64,000 bases of DNA from Silurus meridionalis (taxonomy: Eukaryota > Chordata > Actinopteri > Siluriformes > Siluridae): NCBI RefSeq assembly GCF_014805685.1, contig NC_060885.1, positions 30,613,132 through 30,677,131 of the forward strand, given 5' to 3'. How positions within the stretch are numbered: the stretch's first letter is position 1; each line of letters starts with the position of its first letter. The translations under genes were made by a program, and so were the position numbers. Positions 44,621 through 57,270 of the stretch are shown piece by piece. The notes under the pieces were generated by a model. That model was not told where the DNA came from, searched no databases, and worked only from the letters and a program-made list of their open reading frames with translations.

Positions 44621-45387
44621 TTTTCTCTCACTGTCCTGCCCTTTGTTTAATTTTGATGAATAAATATTATTATTTAATACAGTCCATGCTGTATATACGT
44701 GTATGTTATGACTTAAAAACACTGTGTCTGAGTTTACATAATGCACATGATTCCCTTAATCCCTTAACTCCAACAATTTATTACAGGCCTTGTAATTCCG
44801 CTGAGGCCGCTGTGTTTGCCTACTAACGAATTGGCAAGTGACTTCATTAGACTAATTAGTCAGTTAGCTAACTGTAGCAGATGCATTCGTCTGTTGAAAT
44901 GACAGAACGCTTTGGGTCCATGTGGCGTTCGGTAAAGGGCATTCTGGAGATAAGCATAATGGTAGTTTAACGGCGCCCTCCAATTTCACTTGGCACCGAC
45001 TTTTTTTCTTAATGGCAGGAAAGGAAACGAGGCAGTATGATAAACAGCTCAGACACGGAGGAAAATGAGAGCGACTGAGTTAGCCAGTTGTGAATTGTGT
45101 GTTTTTTTTTTTCCCAGAAATTCCTGAGAAATTCCTTTTCGATTCCTCCTGTGAATGCCAATTCAAAAGTCCATCGAGTGCTAAAAAATAGATTAGTCAT
45201 ATTAAAAATATGACAGATTGTAAATAAAATAAATGAAAACAACAGAAAACGGTGTCGCGGAGATGGTGAGGTGTTCATTGATTAGCCTTTGTGCAGGTTT
45301 AGCGTCATCATAGTGAGCCGATTGCTAACGTTCAACATTAAAGGTTGCATATTAATAATTCACCGTTCGTTTTGTTAATGAGTCGGG

Positions 45388-45540
45388 TAAGCGACGTGGC
45401 GCAGCGGCTCGAGCTGCGCCATCACAGCTTCACACTTCGATCCTGAGCTCTACCCGTGTGGGGTTTCACATGTTCTCCTCACATCCCTGTGGATTTCCTC
45501 CTACCTTCGGACCTATCATGACCATACTCACGCTGTAGTC
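45388..45540 (+). mobile_element. SINE of the 'GTGGCGCAG' family
   Basis: tRNA-like A box GTGGCGCAGCGG and B box TTCGATCCTGAG, followed by TGTGGGGTTTCACATGTTCT and GTGGATTTCCTCCTACC, the body of a ubiquitous fish SINE. Confidence 0.75.
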
Positions 45541-46356
45541 AAGATAAATTACTAATTGGTAACAAATTATTTAGCATAATGACGTGACAGTGAAGTCGAA
45601 CTCGAAATACAATCATGTATAAGATGTTTGTTTTCAATGACAGCGGCTTTGACTAACAACAGCAAAACGTTGTCTTATTATCTGGAGGAGAAAAAAGAGG
45701 CTGGTGTGAAGCAGTTTGTAGATGTTATAATGTACATGATGATGGGAACAAACTTGCATTACAGACGTTCCACACCGTTAAGTGTAACTATAAGTAAAAT
45801 AAAGATGTATGATGTGTCTGCCGCACCCAATCATGCAATTCTTTTTTACAAAAAAGTCGTTAAGAACTAATAACTACTTTGTGATATGCATTTACTGTTT
45901 ATTAAGTCAGTGTTAAGAACACTGCTAACTGATACTTCCTTTATCAGCTATTAACACCTCATATATATTTACAGTCTACATGCAGCTGATGAACAGACGA
46001 AAAGGATCATGCTAGAGGAAATACGTAACATAGGAATATAGCAGTACCTGATCCTTAGATCCTTAGAGCTGCTCGAGCAAGCTGAATATGTGGACGTGAA
46101 TAGAAATTAAGATTTCTGTCATTACTTTATTGTTATTAGCAAGTCATTAGACGCAGTGATAATGCAGGAATAATGCGGGACATACTGGGAAGTTCTTGTA
46201 AGTTTATTTCTTTATATGAGTAAGCACAAGTGGGTAAATATGCAAGTATGTGACTTGCTTATAAAATGAATTTGCAACTCGACTGTTATTCCAGTCTGCT
46301 ATTAGCTACTGTCGTAACCAAAGCATGATTTGTTAGCTTTAAACATCTTTAATATA

Positions 46357-46835
46357 CACCGACCAGGCATACCGTTATGACATTATAACATTATGAGCGG
46401 TAAAGTAAATAACACTTATTATCTCTTCATCATGGCACCCGTTAGTGGGTGGTATATATTAGACAGCATGTGAGCGTTTTGTCCTCAAAGTTGACGTGTT
46501 AAAAGCAGGAAAAATGGGCAAGCATAAGGATTTGAGCGAGTTTGGGGGCCAAATTGTGATGTCTAAACGACTGGGTCAAAGCATCTCCAAAAGTGCAGTT
46601 CTTGTTGGGTGTTTCCAGTCTGCAGTGGTCAGTATCGATCAAAAGTGGTCCAAGGAAGGAACAGTGGTGAACCAGCAACAGGGTCATGGGCACGTGGGGA
46701 GCGAAAGCTAAGAGATCCAACAGATGAGCTCCTGTACCTGATATTGCTGTAATGCTTGACAGGTCAGGACTATTTTGCAAAAGGGGGACCAACATGATAT
46801 TAGGCAGGTGGTCATAATGTTATGCCTGATCGGTG
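46357..46835 (+). mobile_element. Tc1-type MITE retaining the transposase N-terminus
   Basis: Inverted ends CACCGACCAGGCATACC and GTTATGCCTGATCGGTG. An open frame at about 46514-46711 encodes [40 protein letters not shown] and [17 protein letters not shown], the paired-like helix-turn-helix of a Tc1-family transposase. The catalytic domain is deleted. A TA duplication is present at the left only. Confidence 0.88.
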
Positions 46836-48199
46836 CATTTTATGTATAAACACATTAATATGTATAATGATGCTGTTCTTTTAATGCTGTTACATTTTTC
46901 TGTGTTGTGTTTTTATCCTATGGGAGTGGATCCTCTTTCTACACTCCCTCACACACTCTATTACACACACGCAGTCTACGCACACGTGCAATGAATTTAG
47001 ATTAACCAATATATATAAGACCCTACAATCAGTCATCTAAAGCCGAAACTATTTGCACTTTGTAATTGCTTTATTAGGTGGAAATATATTTCTCTCAAAA
47101 TGTACAAATGCACAGAAGTGTGCAACCTAAAAACTTTTCTAGGTTAACATGAAATAGTTGAACAAAATCCCAAGATGCACATAGACGTAATATTCGAAAA
47201 TACCTTCCTGAGACCGGCTTCAGCTTCAGACTTCATACAGCAATATTACAGAAGTGAAAATGCCATACACATGATCACAAAAGACAACAATGCTAAATAT
47301 GATTATCCAAATGCTAATTAAATAATTGTAATAATAATAGTCATGATAATAACAATAATGAAAGATCAAAAAACTTTGGATGGAAAAAATGCGACTGACT
47401 GGATTTTAAAACGACACTATTGCACCAAAAATAAGTTTCCCAGGGGCAGGATGTGAAAAACAGAAGAACGATCAGACATAATGAAAAGGTTATGAGAAGT
47501 AAATTGAGTAGAAGAAAGAATAACGGCGTAATGATCAGCACGCTGCCACAGAACCTGAATTGCCGCCTGGTTTTCAAGCTCTAAAGGAAAGCGAAATGTT
47601 CTGCAAAGTATATAAACTGCAATTACAAGTTTAACCGTGCTGCTATTATTATTTATTTATTTCCTCGTTATTGTACTGAATAACTCGCTGCAATATCACA
47701 CCCGATTCGATCCGATCCGATCCGATATTGTACTTGAGCTCACAAATCAATATTTATTGGACTGCGGGCTTTTAAAATGTCATTTTCCACAGTAAATGCC
47801 CTGAGATTAATAAGGTTCAAAAATAGATAGATGTTCTCTCGCTCTCTTGCTGACCAATTAGAAGCAAGTATTCAACTGCCTCATTCTATAAAAAAGGCGG
47901 TGGTGTGATAACTGCATGATGCCATGATTTTTCTATAACAACATATCCCAAAGTCTTTTATTCCTAAGTGATTTATATCAATTTCTATTTACCGTTAATG
48001 GCATAAAACGTCCACAAGTTATCACAAATAGCCCGTATGTTATAATAAGCAATTTTGCTAAAACTGGAGACTTCAAAGTCAATGTAAAAGTCAATGTTAA
48101 TAATGTCTTCATCGAAAGCTTTACCACATCAATGATAAAAAAAAATTATTTTGTATAACTAGGAAACAGCAACTAAGCTGTATTTGAGCTAATATCTCT

Positions 48200-48690
48200 T
48201 AAATCTAACGAAGTAAAGTAGTAACGAAGTAACTAAGTAAATGTAATCGTTACCATACTTATGTAGCATTTTCATGTATTTGTACTTTACTAAAGTATTT
48301 CTATTTGTGGGGACTTTTACTTTAACTTTACTACATTTCAAAGTCAAATATCTTTTTGACAGCAAACCACCAATCAGGTGCTCTGTTTTGAAATTGTTTT
48401 GATTGCCCTTGGCGATATCTACTTAGCACCTACTTTCAGTTCAGAATCAGTTCAACAGCAAGCAGAACATTTAGAGAAGAAACTCCTCAAATTCGAAAAG
48501 GATTTGGGATCATAGATATCAATCGATGTTTGGCTCATTAATATCATTCTGTTAATAGATTGATGTGTTAGGAGTAACAGAGTCTTTTCATATAAACTAA
48601 GCTGATTACACAGCCATAATAAATCATAGTGCTTTGGATACTTAAGTACATTTGAAGACAGATACTATAGTACTAAAGACAACTGACATA
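48200..48690 (+). repeat. Dispersed repeat 'AAAGTCAAATATC', copy 1
   Basis: Shares AAAGTCAAATATCTTTTT, CCACCAATC, CAGTTCAACAGCAAGCAGAA, CATTTAGAGA, GACTCATTAATATCATTCT-like and CATTTGAAG blocks with 54156-54775, same orientation. Probably hAT-related from the TACTTAAGTAC ends. Confidence 0.75.
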
Positions 48691-49184
48691 AACACTAATG
48701 AAATTGTATCTGGAGTCTCACAAAGTGTCTGGTTGTCTCTCGGGGCTTTTCTGGCGCTTTCTGGAATGCAGCTGTTTATAATCAGACTCTCCAAAAACGA
48801 GCAAATGTTGTGACAGCGGTGTCTTTGTGTAATTGTGTGCGAGTCTCATTGTGTGCGAGTGTGAATGTGTGTGTCATTGTTCACTGGTGTTATGTGCAGC
48901 TCAGGCCAGTCTACGCTGCAAATCGGTGATCAGGTTTCTAATGATATACTGGTTTCATTTACCTGCTTGTGTATCAAGTTAAGTCATGATGAGGTCAGCA
49001 AGACGTGTGTGTTTATGTGTGTGTACCCAAATAACCTTGTGAATAATGATGTGTATATATAGGAAAGTGTGTGTGCCCCTAAAGAATAATTTACTATATG
49101 TGTGTGTCAATGTATGTGTCTCTGTATCCAAGCTGGCATGCTTTTATTAATACAGCTAAATTTTAATATTAAGTATGAATGTGT

Positions 49185-49305
49185 ATTTGTGTGTGTGTGT
49201 GCGCGCATGTGTGTGTTTGTGCGGAAATGATGATAGAGTTGGCTCACAGTCATCATAGATATTTAATGCAAGAACAGAGGATCTCCTGGCCTTATTTGCA
49301 CTCAG

Positions 49306-49390
<85 letters not shown>
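49185..49390. repeat. (GT)n then long (CA)n
   Basis: Short (GT) run from 49189 and an uninterrupted (CA)n of about 38 units at 49313-49389, preceded by GCGCGCA. Confidence 0.96.
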
Positions 49391-49394
<4 letters not shown>

Positions 49395-49837
49395 ATACAC
49401 AAATAGAATCTATACGCCTTAATCAAGAAAGAATCCTGGTAATAAACAGCTTGAAAAGATTGTAACATTGAGAAAAACATCAAATAAAATGTGAACATCT
49501 CTTCTATAGTTCAAGAGCCGGAGTAACTTCAAGACCTACAAAATAATAGGTTCTATATCTTTATAATCTATAAAATGATTGTAATTAAAACAGGTATCTC
49601 TATTCAAATATTTATGCAAGGAAAGTTCTATGTATTCAGAGTCGGGTTCCACTCATGCTAAAGTCAGTTTCTTCTGCCTTTTGAATTTTTTTTTTTTTAG
49701 GATTATGCAAATTAAGCTTTCGAATGCATCTAGACCACTTGTTTTTAAACCTGAATCTAAATCTAAGGATAGAAAAATCCAGGCTGAATATAATGTTTTT
49801 TTTTGGTCAAATTGTTTTTTTGGTCAAGTTGGGGTGA

Positions 49838-49985
49838 GTGGAAGCTCAGTAGTTATGGCTCTGGGTTACTGATCAGAGGGGCAGGGGTTTAAGTCCTGAT
49901 AACTGCAACTCTCGGGGCCCCTGAGCAAGGCTCTTACCCCTCAGTGCTCCAGGGGTGTTGTATCATGGCTGACTCTGCGCTCTGA
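49838..49985 (+). mobile_element. SINE (second family)
   Basis: GCTCAGTAGTTATGGCTCTG, GGTTACTGATCAGAGG, GGGCCCCTGAGCAAGGCTCT, CAGGGGTGTTGTATCATGGC. Same family as 27850 and 61940. Confidence 0.85.
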
Positions 49986-50054
49986 CTTTAACTTCCTAAC
50001 ATCAGATATGCGAAGGAGGAATTACTAAAATTAATAGAAATTAATTCGAAGAAA

Positions 50055-50096
50055 GAATTAATTTCTTTCTTTCTTTCTTGGGTTAGGGTTAGAGTT

Positions 50097-50180
<84 letters not shown>

Positions 50181-50191
50181 GGGTTAGGGTT

Positions 50192-50247
<56 letters not shown>

Positions 50248-50258
50248 GGGTTAGGGTT

Positions 50259-50330
<72 letters not shown>

Positions 50331-50331
50331 T
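50055..50331. repeat. (TTTC)n array interrupted by TTGGGTTAGGGTT blocks
   Basis: Nearly 280 bp of CTTT tetramers broken three times, at about 50088, 50179 and 50247, by TTGGGTTAGGGTT, which holds a vertebrate telomere hexamer (TTAGGG). The spacing between blocks is about 90 and 70 bp. Confidence 0.96.
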
Positions 50332-50683
50332 CCTGTGTCAAAAATGACTAAAGCCCATTGTTTAATAGGTATTTAATAGGCAGCATTTGCTCCAAAAATG
50401 GGCTTTTGTATACTTGTGTGTGTAACTGTAACAATTATTTGCCTGCATATAAATTAGCACTTGATCTAATCATGTGTAAATGTTGTGCTTTCTTCTTAAG
50501 GTAGCCAAAATGTGGGTTGTGTAATTAAAATGCGTATCTGGAATATAGCAGATTTTATTACACTGATATGGATCTCAGTGTGTTTCTGTCCGATTAGGAA
50601 AATTCCCATGCAATTGCCTGAATAGAATGTGTATAGTCTGGATAAGTCTGTGGCTTGGTCCTCCTGATGTGCAAAGGGGAAGG

Positions 50684-50848
50684 GAAGGGGTAGTAGCTCT
50701 ATGGTTGAGATGTTTGACTTGGACGCAAGTTCAAATCCCACCACTCCTACTGGGCCCTGGAACTGCTTAGTTGTAAAAATGAGATAATAGTAAGTCTTTC
50801 TGGATGAGGGCGTGTGCCAAATGGTGTAAAAATGCTAATGTAAATGTA
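50684..50848 (+). mobile_element. tRNA-derived SINE
   Basis: GTAGTAGCTCTATGGTTGAG, GCAAGTTCAAATCCCACCAC, CTACTGGGCCCTGG, tail CTGGATGAGGGCGTGTGCCA. Confidence 0.85.
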
Positions 50849-51289
50849 TGTGCACCCTGTGCAACGTATCAAGGGAGAAAACCGTGATAGCAATATGCTA
50901 TTCTGTCACAAAGGATTATTAAAATATTGACGAACCAAGTAAAATGTACCATCACAGCAAAACACTTCATTAGGATACATTTTTAGCTCCCTGTTTTCCG
51001 CTGTCGTTTTTTTTTTTTTTTAAATCGCCATCTGCTTTTTCTGAGCTAGTTGTGATTATTCCTGCATCTGAGGTTCAAATGGCTCATTTCCTCTCACTGT
51101 GGAACATCTCCAGATTTGGATGCAAAAGAAACAAGGTATTCTTCTTCCTATTAGCACATCCTGCCATGCTAATTTACACCTTTATTCATATTTGTTGCGT
51201 TGGCACCAGTGTTTATGTCTTGCAATCAGTGTTTATTGGCTTATCTTGGTTTGAGTGTGTGTCATCATTCTCTCTAACTCTGTGTAAGT

Positions 51290-51322
<33 letters not shown>

Positions 51323-51432
51323 GTTTCTGGATTTAGCCTCTTTGCAGTATCTAGGCTGTGAGCAAATGGAGCTGATTGTATTCGGGGTTTGCTGTGTGAT
51401 TAACTAAAGTGCTGTGTTTGATTAAACCCCCT

Positions 51433-51497
51433 TATCTCATAATCCACTTTACTCTGATCTGCCTGATTAACTTAGTCTCTATCGGGTAATTAAGGTG

Positions 51498-51538
<41 letters not shown>

Positions 51539-51943
51539 CACATAGTTCCACTGCACATCACCTGATTGTGTATATGTGTAGTAAAGGTTGTGTTTGTATA
51601 GTATGAGGTGTGTGTATGTGTGTAGTTTGGGGTGTGTGTGTGTGTGTATGTATGTAGTATGATGTGTGTGTGTGGTATGAGGTGTTCCTATGTTTGTAGC
51701 ATGAGGTATATGTATGTGTATAGTTTGTGTGTGTGTGCATGTAGTATGAGGTGTGTGTGTGTAGTATAAGGTGCGTGTGTGTTGTACAGTAGGAGTTGTG
51801 TGTGTGTTGTATAAGGTTTGTGTATATTACGAGGTTTGTGTGTAGTACAGTATGAGGTGTATGTGTGTGTGTTTGTAGTATGAGTTTTGTGTATGTGTTT
51901 AATATAAGGTGTTTGTATGTGTAGTGTGTGTGTGTGTTATATG

Positions 51944-51983
<40 letters not shown>

Positions 51984-52045
51984 TACAGTATGAGGTGTGT
52001 GTTTAATATGAGGTGTGTGTGTGGGTAGTATGAGGTGTGTATGTG

Positions 52046-52081
<36 letters not shown>

Positions 52082-52132
52082 TATGAGGTGTGAGTGTGTA
52101 CTCTATACTGTTCTACTGTTATACTAACCCAG

Positions 52133-52177
<45 letters not shown>

Positions 52178-52287
52178 CATACTGTACTACACATACACAC
52201 CTCATACACACACACACACACACACACTTCATACTGTACTACACATACACACCTCATACTACACACATACACACACCTCATACTGTA

Positions 52288-52357
<70 letters not shown>

Positions 52358-52490
52358 CTCACCTCTCATAACCTACTTTACTCTGATCTGCCTGATTAAC
52401 TTAGACTCTGTCGTGTAATTAAAGCACACACACTCACACACACTCACACACACATAGTTTCACTGCACACAATTCCCTGATTGTAGCCTA
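51433..52490. repeat. Locally duplicated segment flanking a mirror-like GT/CA minisatellite
   Basis: CTTTACTCTGATCTGCCTGA with TTAACTTAG..TCTGTCG/ATCGGGTAATTAA and the following CACATAGTT.CACTGCACA occur at 51433-51570 and again at 52366-52490. Between them a GT-rich half (51577-52110) is built from GTAGTATGAGGTGTGTGTGT-type units and a CA-rich half (52135-52350) from ACACCTCATACTGTACTACA, i.e. the reverse complement. Confidence 0.9.
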
Positions 52491-52839
52491 TTACATAGGG
52501 CAGGATTACGATTCGTACTGCTGTAAAGCATATTGTCACCAAAGCGTTCTCCCTTAAACCAGAAGTTCATTACATGTTTGGGCATATTAGTGTGTGCGTG
52601 CATTAAAAATGCACCTAACTGGGTTAAATAGCGGTTTCTGTAATGAGCTACCGTGTGCTACTTATAGCTAAGGAGCAGGAAATGACCTTGGGGTGTGACT
52701 TACTAAAGCTTCCACCTGCTGTACCCTGAATGACTCCGTTTTCAAATGAAATTTGGAGTGTATAACTAATGTATGTGATCCACTTTGTAAGTGGAATAGA
52801 GTTGCCAAAACTGTCGCTGTTATTAAACAAAATGGATAA

Positions 52840-53335
52840 AAATGATGTAAAGTAAAAGAGTACATGTGGGTGAATGAGAAGGAGTGCAGTGGTGTGGTCC
52901 GGCTGCAGGGAATTGAGGTGGTGAAGGTGGATACGTTTAAATCCCGGGAGTCAAGTGCGTGTGTTAAAGAGAAAAAAGGAGTGCAGGCAGGGTGAAGTGG
53001 GTGAGGAAGAGTGTCAGCAGTGATTTGGGATAGAGGTTTATAAGACGGTGTTGAGACCTGCTGTTTCGTATGGTTTCGAGACTGTGGCATTGGCGCAAAG
53101 ACAAAAGGCAGAGTTGAAGATGCTGTGATTTTCATCAAGGGACATGGGGTATATCGGTAGAAGAATGCTGAGGCAGAAGGAAAAGAGGAAGGCCAAGGAG
53201 GAGGTTTATGGATGTGGTGAGGGAAGACATGGCAGGTGGTTGGTTTGTAAGAGGCAGATGTAGGGGACAGGGTGGTATGGAGACGGGTGATCGGCTGTGG
53301 CGACTCCTAACGGGAGCAGCCGGAAGAAGAAGATT
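52840..53335 (+). mobile_element. RTE-type LINE 3' end, longer copy
   Basis: Blocks TGCAGGGTGAAGTGGG-type text (GCAGGCAGGGTGAAGTGG), GTTTATAAGACGGTGTTGAG, RQKAELKML, GYIGRRMLR-like (here GYIGRRMLRQK), RFMDVVREDMAGGWFVRGRC and GDRLWRLL follow the RTE reverse-transcriptase C-terminus. Several deletions break the frame. Same family as 4490-4733. Confidence 0.85.
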
Positions 53336-53454
53336 TATGATCCCAGTGATGAACTATAAGACTTTTATATTTGACAGAATGCCATGCATATTTATTATCA
53401 GATAATAAATTGTTAGATATTGTTATAATGTAATAAAGAAGCACTTCAAGTTGT

Positions 53455-53560
53455 CGCATAGGCTTTTATTGTCATTCCAACCATGTACAGTGGAGTACAC
53501 AGTGAAACTGAGAACCGAGCTGCTACATAAGACAACATCAATGAACGAAAAGTAACACAA
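53455..53560 (+). repeat. Dispersed repeat 'TTTATTGTCATT', copy 1
   Basis: CTTTTATTGTCATTCCAACC, GTACACAGTGAAACTGAGAA and GCTACATAAGACAACATC correspond to 54819-54920. Confidence 0.7.
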
Positions 53561-54155
53561 TACACCGAACTACACAAAACTATCCAAAACACTAGTTTAA
53601 GGTCACTTCATTATATGCATATTTAGTACAAAGAAAAAAACAATTTAAAACAAAAAGACTTGAGTGAAGATGGATTTGTCCGAATTATAATAAATACATT
53701 TGCACTGTACCTTCACAAAACAGATTAACCATTAGCTGGAAGTCTCACAGGAAAATCATAGTTAGTGTTGTGTGTAGCAGTGGTACAAAGGTTACAGTTT
53801 TTACCATTTAGCACAATAAATGGCACCCCTGTAATAATCACCTGTCTAGCAGGGTTCAATTTTTTCAAACCTTTTTTTTCCTCAAAAAACCTCTACAACA
53901 GACCTCTCCAGCAAAGAAAAGCCACAATGGTGTTTATTCTTCAATTCCCAGGTTTTTTCCCATTATTTTCTCGACATGTTCTATTCCACTGCTTTCTTTT
54001 CAATTTCTTAGTGTTTGCCGTGTAGGTCAGTGTAGAAATAAAGAAACGGGAACATTTCATCACATGCCACAGGATGCAGGAGATACATCAGTTGAATAAG
54101 TAAAAAAAAAAAATTTTTCCAGATAGAATAATTAAATTGATTTATGTGCTGTACA

Positions 54156-54775
54156 GTGGTGGACAGTAACAAAGTAAATATCATCTGTTATTGTACTTAA
54201 CATAAGTATTTTCATTTGGGGAGAATTTTACTTTTACTTCACTCCATTTGAAAGTCAAATATCTTTTTACTCAACTACAATCCACCAATCGGGGTCGAGC
54301 GCACGCTCTGTTTTGAACTTGTTTTGATTGGCGCTTGGTGTATATCACCAACATACAGTTCAGCGTCAGTTCAACAGCAAGCAGAACATTTAGAGAGGAA
54401 TAAATGACGGAAGAAACTCTTGAATCGAACTTGCCACAGCACCCGTGGCCTTTTTTTATTTAAGTAGTTGAATAGAAGGTTTTAGGCTCATGATAATTTG
54501 AATGGATATCAATCTGTGTTTGACTCATTAATATCATTCTATGAAAAGATTTATTTGCTAAAAGTAAGTCTTTTTTTAAACTGAGTTGATTAAGCAAAGA
54601 GTCTTGTAACAAAAACATTAATAGGGAAATTATAGCCATAATAAATCATAGTACTTTGGATACTTAAGTACATTTGAAGGCAATTACTTTTGTACTTTTA
54701 ATCAAGTAAACGTTTAAAAGGAGAACTTTTACTGGAGTAATATATTACCAAGTGTAACTCTACTTTAACTACATG
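54156..54775 (+). repeat. Dispersed repeat 'AAAGTCAAATATC', copy 2
   Basis: Longer copy of the 48200 repeat with GTGGTGGACAGTAACAAAGT at its left and GAGTAATATATTACCAAGTG, ACTCTACTTTAACTAC at its right. Confidence 0.75.
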
Positions 54776-54921
54776 GTCGGTGGATGTACGATGGATATGT
54801 GTGTATTGGGTCGAGAAGCATTTTATTGTCATTTCGACCGTATATAGCTGATGCTGTACACAGTGAAATGAGACAATGTTTCTCCAGAACCCTGGTGCTA
54901 CATAAAACAACATAGAGCAAA

Positions 54922-55279
54922 CATCTCAATCCATTCCACCACCATATTATATTTATATTCAATCATATTACAGGTAGTCGTCAACTTACAACCTATGCAA
55001 CTTACGACCATTCGACTTTACTACCACAATCGCTAGTCACAAGCGACGTTATTTTTTACCAGCTTCCGGCATAATTTCACAGTACTGTACATATAGCCTA
55101 CTCTACTTATGACCAAATCGTGTTACGACCGGTCTGTCAGTCCCAATCGTGGTCGTAAGTCGACGACTACCTGTATACTGTTTACATGCTGTTACGCACT
55201 TCTCGACTGCGTAACAGCATGTAAACAGTATAATATGATTGAATATAAATATAATATCGTGGTGGAATGGATTGAGATG
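54922..55279. repeat. 72-bp-arm palindrome split by a MITE
   Basis: Left arm 54922-54970 plus 55176-55198, 9-nt loop 55199-55207 (CTTCTCGAC), right arm 55208-55279. The arms match at 71 of 72 positions once the MITE and one TA are removed. The arm begins CATCTCAATCCATTCCACCA and ends GCATG/TGTTACGCA-type sequence at the loop. Confidence 0.95.
54971..55173. mobile_element. 203-bp MITE with TA duplication
   Basis: Inverted ends starting CAGGTAGTCGTCRACTTACR (two mismatches over 23 bp), flanked by TA at 54969-54970 and 55174-55175. TIR and TA target indicate a Tc1/mariner-superfamily MITE. Confidence 0.92.
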
Positions 55280-56924
55280 AGCAATGAGTGTGTGTTGAGT
55301 TCAGGTTGTGCGGTTCAGTAACACACAGTTGAGTGTGTGTGTGTTTGTGTGAGAGTTTGTACAGTTCAGTTCCGTGTGCTGAGGAACCTGACAGCTTGGT
55401 CTCAGATACCAAATGCATCTCAGAATAGATATAGAAAGGAGAAAAAAACACAGATATATCTTTAAATGGGAGTTATTTATTAAAATATGTACAGGAAAAT
55501 GCCGGAGTAAGCTTAAGGGTGGACAAAGGCCAAATAAACAAAACTCTCTTTTTACAAAATCGAGATAAAAGAGAAACAACTTCAATGAACTTTCAACAAA
55601 AACAGGGAAGAAACCCACACCCTACAGAAATGGCCGCCACACCCAAACACTCAAACTCAAATATCTACAGAAGACTCAAAGCACAGTAAGTTGGAACGGG
55701 CATAAGTCAAAACCACAATCATAAACACGGAAACAGAATCACAAAACCAAAATTGTCGGCCAACCGAGCTGTGGATCGTGGTTCCCGACCCGACTGACCC
55801 TACACTTTTATTCTCTAAAAAGAAGGTGTGGTGAAAAGGGTGCGTGATATCGCAATATATTACCCTCATTATATCATCATACACATGATCAGTGTTCATG
55901 CATTTATCGCTTTATACTCTAAAGCTTTTCATTTGCATATTGGGACCTTATCATGTATGACATCACAACATTGTTTCCCCTTAAACATAGAGATTTTTCA
56001 GTTCTTTGTTCAATAGTGACCATTTTCTGCATTTTGAGTCATATGTGCCAAACTAATTAAGGAATTCATAAATATGTGTTCTGTAACGCTTCTGTCAGCA
56101 ATATGAATTTAAAAATTTGGCCCTTAAAAGCTGTGTATGCAAACACACACACTATAATACTGCAGTGTCAATTCTTTTTCGGTTGCTATCCAGTAAAGAT
56201 GCCTTAAAGGGACAATCATTTCTTTATCTTAAAACATTTTATATTCCCATGATACCATCATCTCCATATTGGACTTTTTATTATCTTCATACCTATTTTA
56301 GCCCTCAAGTATCAGTTTATTATTCTCCTCCATATCATGGCGTAGCAAAGCAAAGTGTCCGCCATGAGGGATTTTTTTTTGATTGGTTTTACTTCATAAC
56401 TCTTCTCTTGCTCTTTATTTTGTTCTCCTTCTCTCGTCACTCTTGTCCTCTGTCTCTCCCTCGCTCGCACGCCTCTCTTTTGGAAATAATGGTTTATACG
56501 CTTGAGCGAGGTTTGCAAAACACACCATCCATCAGGCCCGGGTGGCTGTGCATCGCATTACTTTCTTTACACCCTGCACCGCTAACATGGCACGCACTAA
56601 ACACTTTACAAGCTCGTGCGGCCTTCCGAGGCATCGGGTGCTTCTCACTTTCATTTCCAACACGTTATCCCTTTTATTTATCCAGCCTTTTTACCTGCAC
56701 GAGATTTGCTTGCTTTTAATTGACGTTATTTAACAGAACAGCACGGTTGAATGATGGAATCTGATTGGTCACAAGGTGTTGATTCGTTTTCTCTAGCAGC
56801 AGCTCGGAGTGGTACCAGCTGCATTGCTATTAGTATTTAAAATATTCCATTATGTACGTCAAACCGATGCTAGCGTGGCGGTACTACACGCAGTAGCACG
56901 TGACTATTGTGTCTTATTATCGAT

Positions 56925-57270
56925 AGACGGCGCACATGTCGCAGGTCAGTCCAGAAACCCTTGATCGCGATGGCAGACGACAGTGTTAGTGTGCACATGG
57001 AACAGTGTGTGGTGACAAAATTTCTTGTGATTGAAAGCGTAAAAGCCACGTATATCTACAGAAGACTCAAAGCGGAGTACGGCGATTAGACATGTGAATG
57101 GTTTTAAAGATGGCTGAAGGTCTGTCAGTGACGATCGTAGTGGTTTCCAGTCGTTCATGATCGTCTGATCCTGGATAACCGACGCATAACCTGTCGTGAA
57201 ATTGCACAAGAGACGAAACTTGCTGTGGGAACCAGTGCTCGAATTGAGTCAAGTATTATGGGGGTCTCCA
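56925..57270 (+). mobile_element. Mariner transposase N-terminal remnant
   Basis: One frame reads EQCVVTKFLVIESVKATYIY and RRLKAEYGD, like the mariner start 'xxxRxxIKFxxxLGxxxxExxxxLxxAYGDxxxS'. It is followed in other frames by RSWFPVVHD/RLILDNRRITCREI-type text ('RRITxREIAxExxxSxGTxxxI'). Frameshifts and stops make it dead. A 21-bp match (TATCTACAGAAGACTCAAAGC) at about 55660 suggests another fragment there. Confidence 0.65.

Larger units (their letters stand above)
54819..55400 (+). repeat. Dispersed repeat 'TTTATTGTCATT', copy 2, with palindrome and MITE inside
   Basis: Begins TTTTATTGTCATTTCGACCG and GTACACAGTGAAATGAGACA; continues after the palindrome with TTGAGTTCAGGTTGTGCGGT and GTGTGCTGAGGAACCTGACA. 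Confidence 0.65.

Noticed and set aside
49988..50341. 117-residue Lys/Glu/Arg frame
   Set aside because: Translation of the (GAAA)n/(TTTC)n repeat.
56117..56719. 200-residue plus-strand open frame
   Set aside because: Begins with TTG, no flanking splice logic, no recognisable domain, and crosses a pyrimidine-rich low-complexity stretch. Kept only as unexplained intronic sequence.
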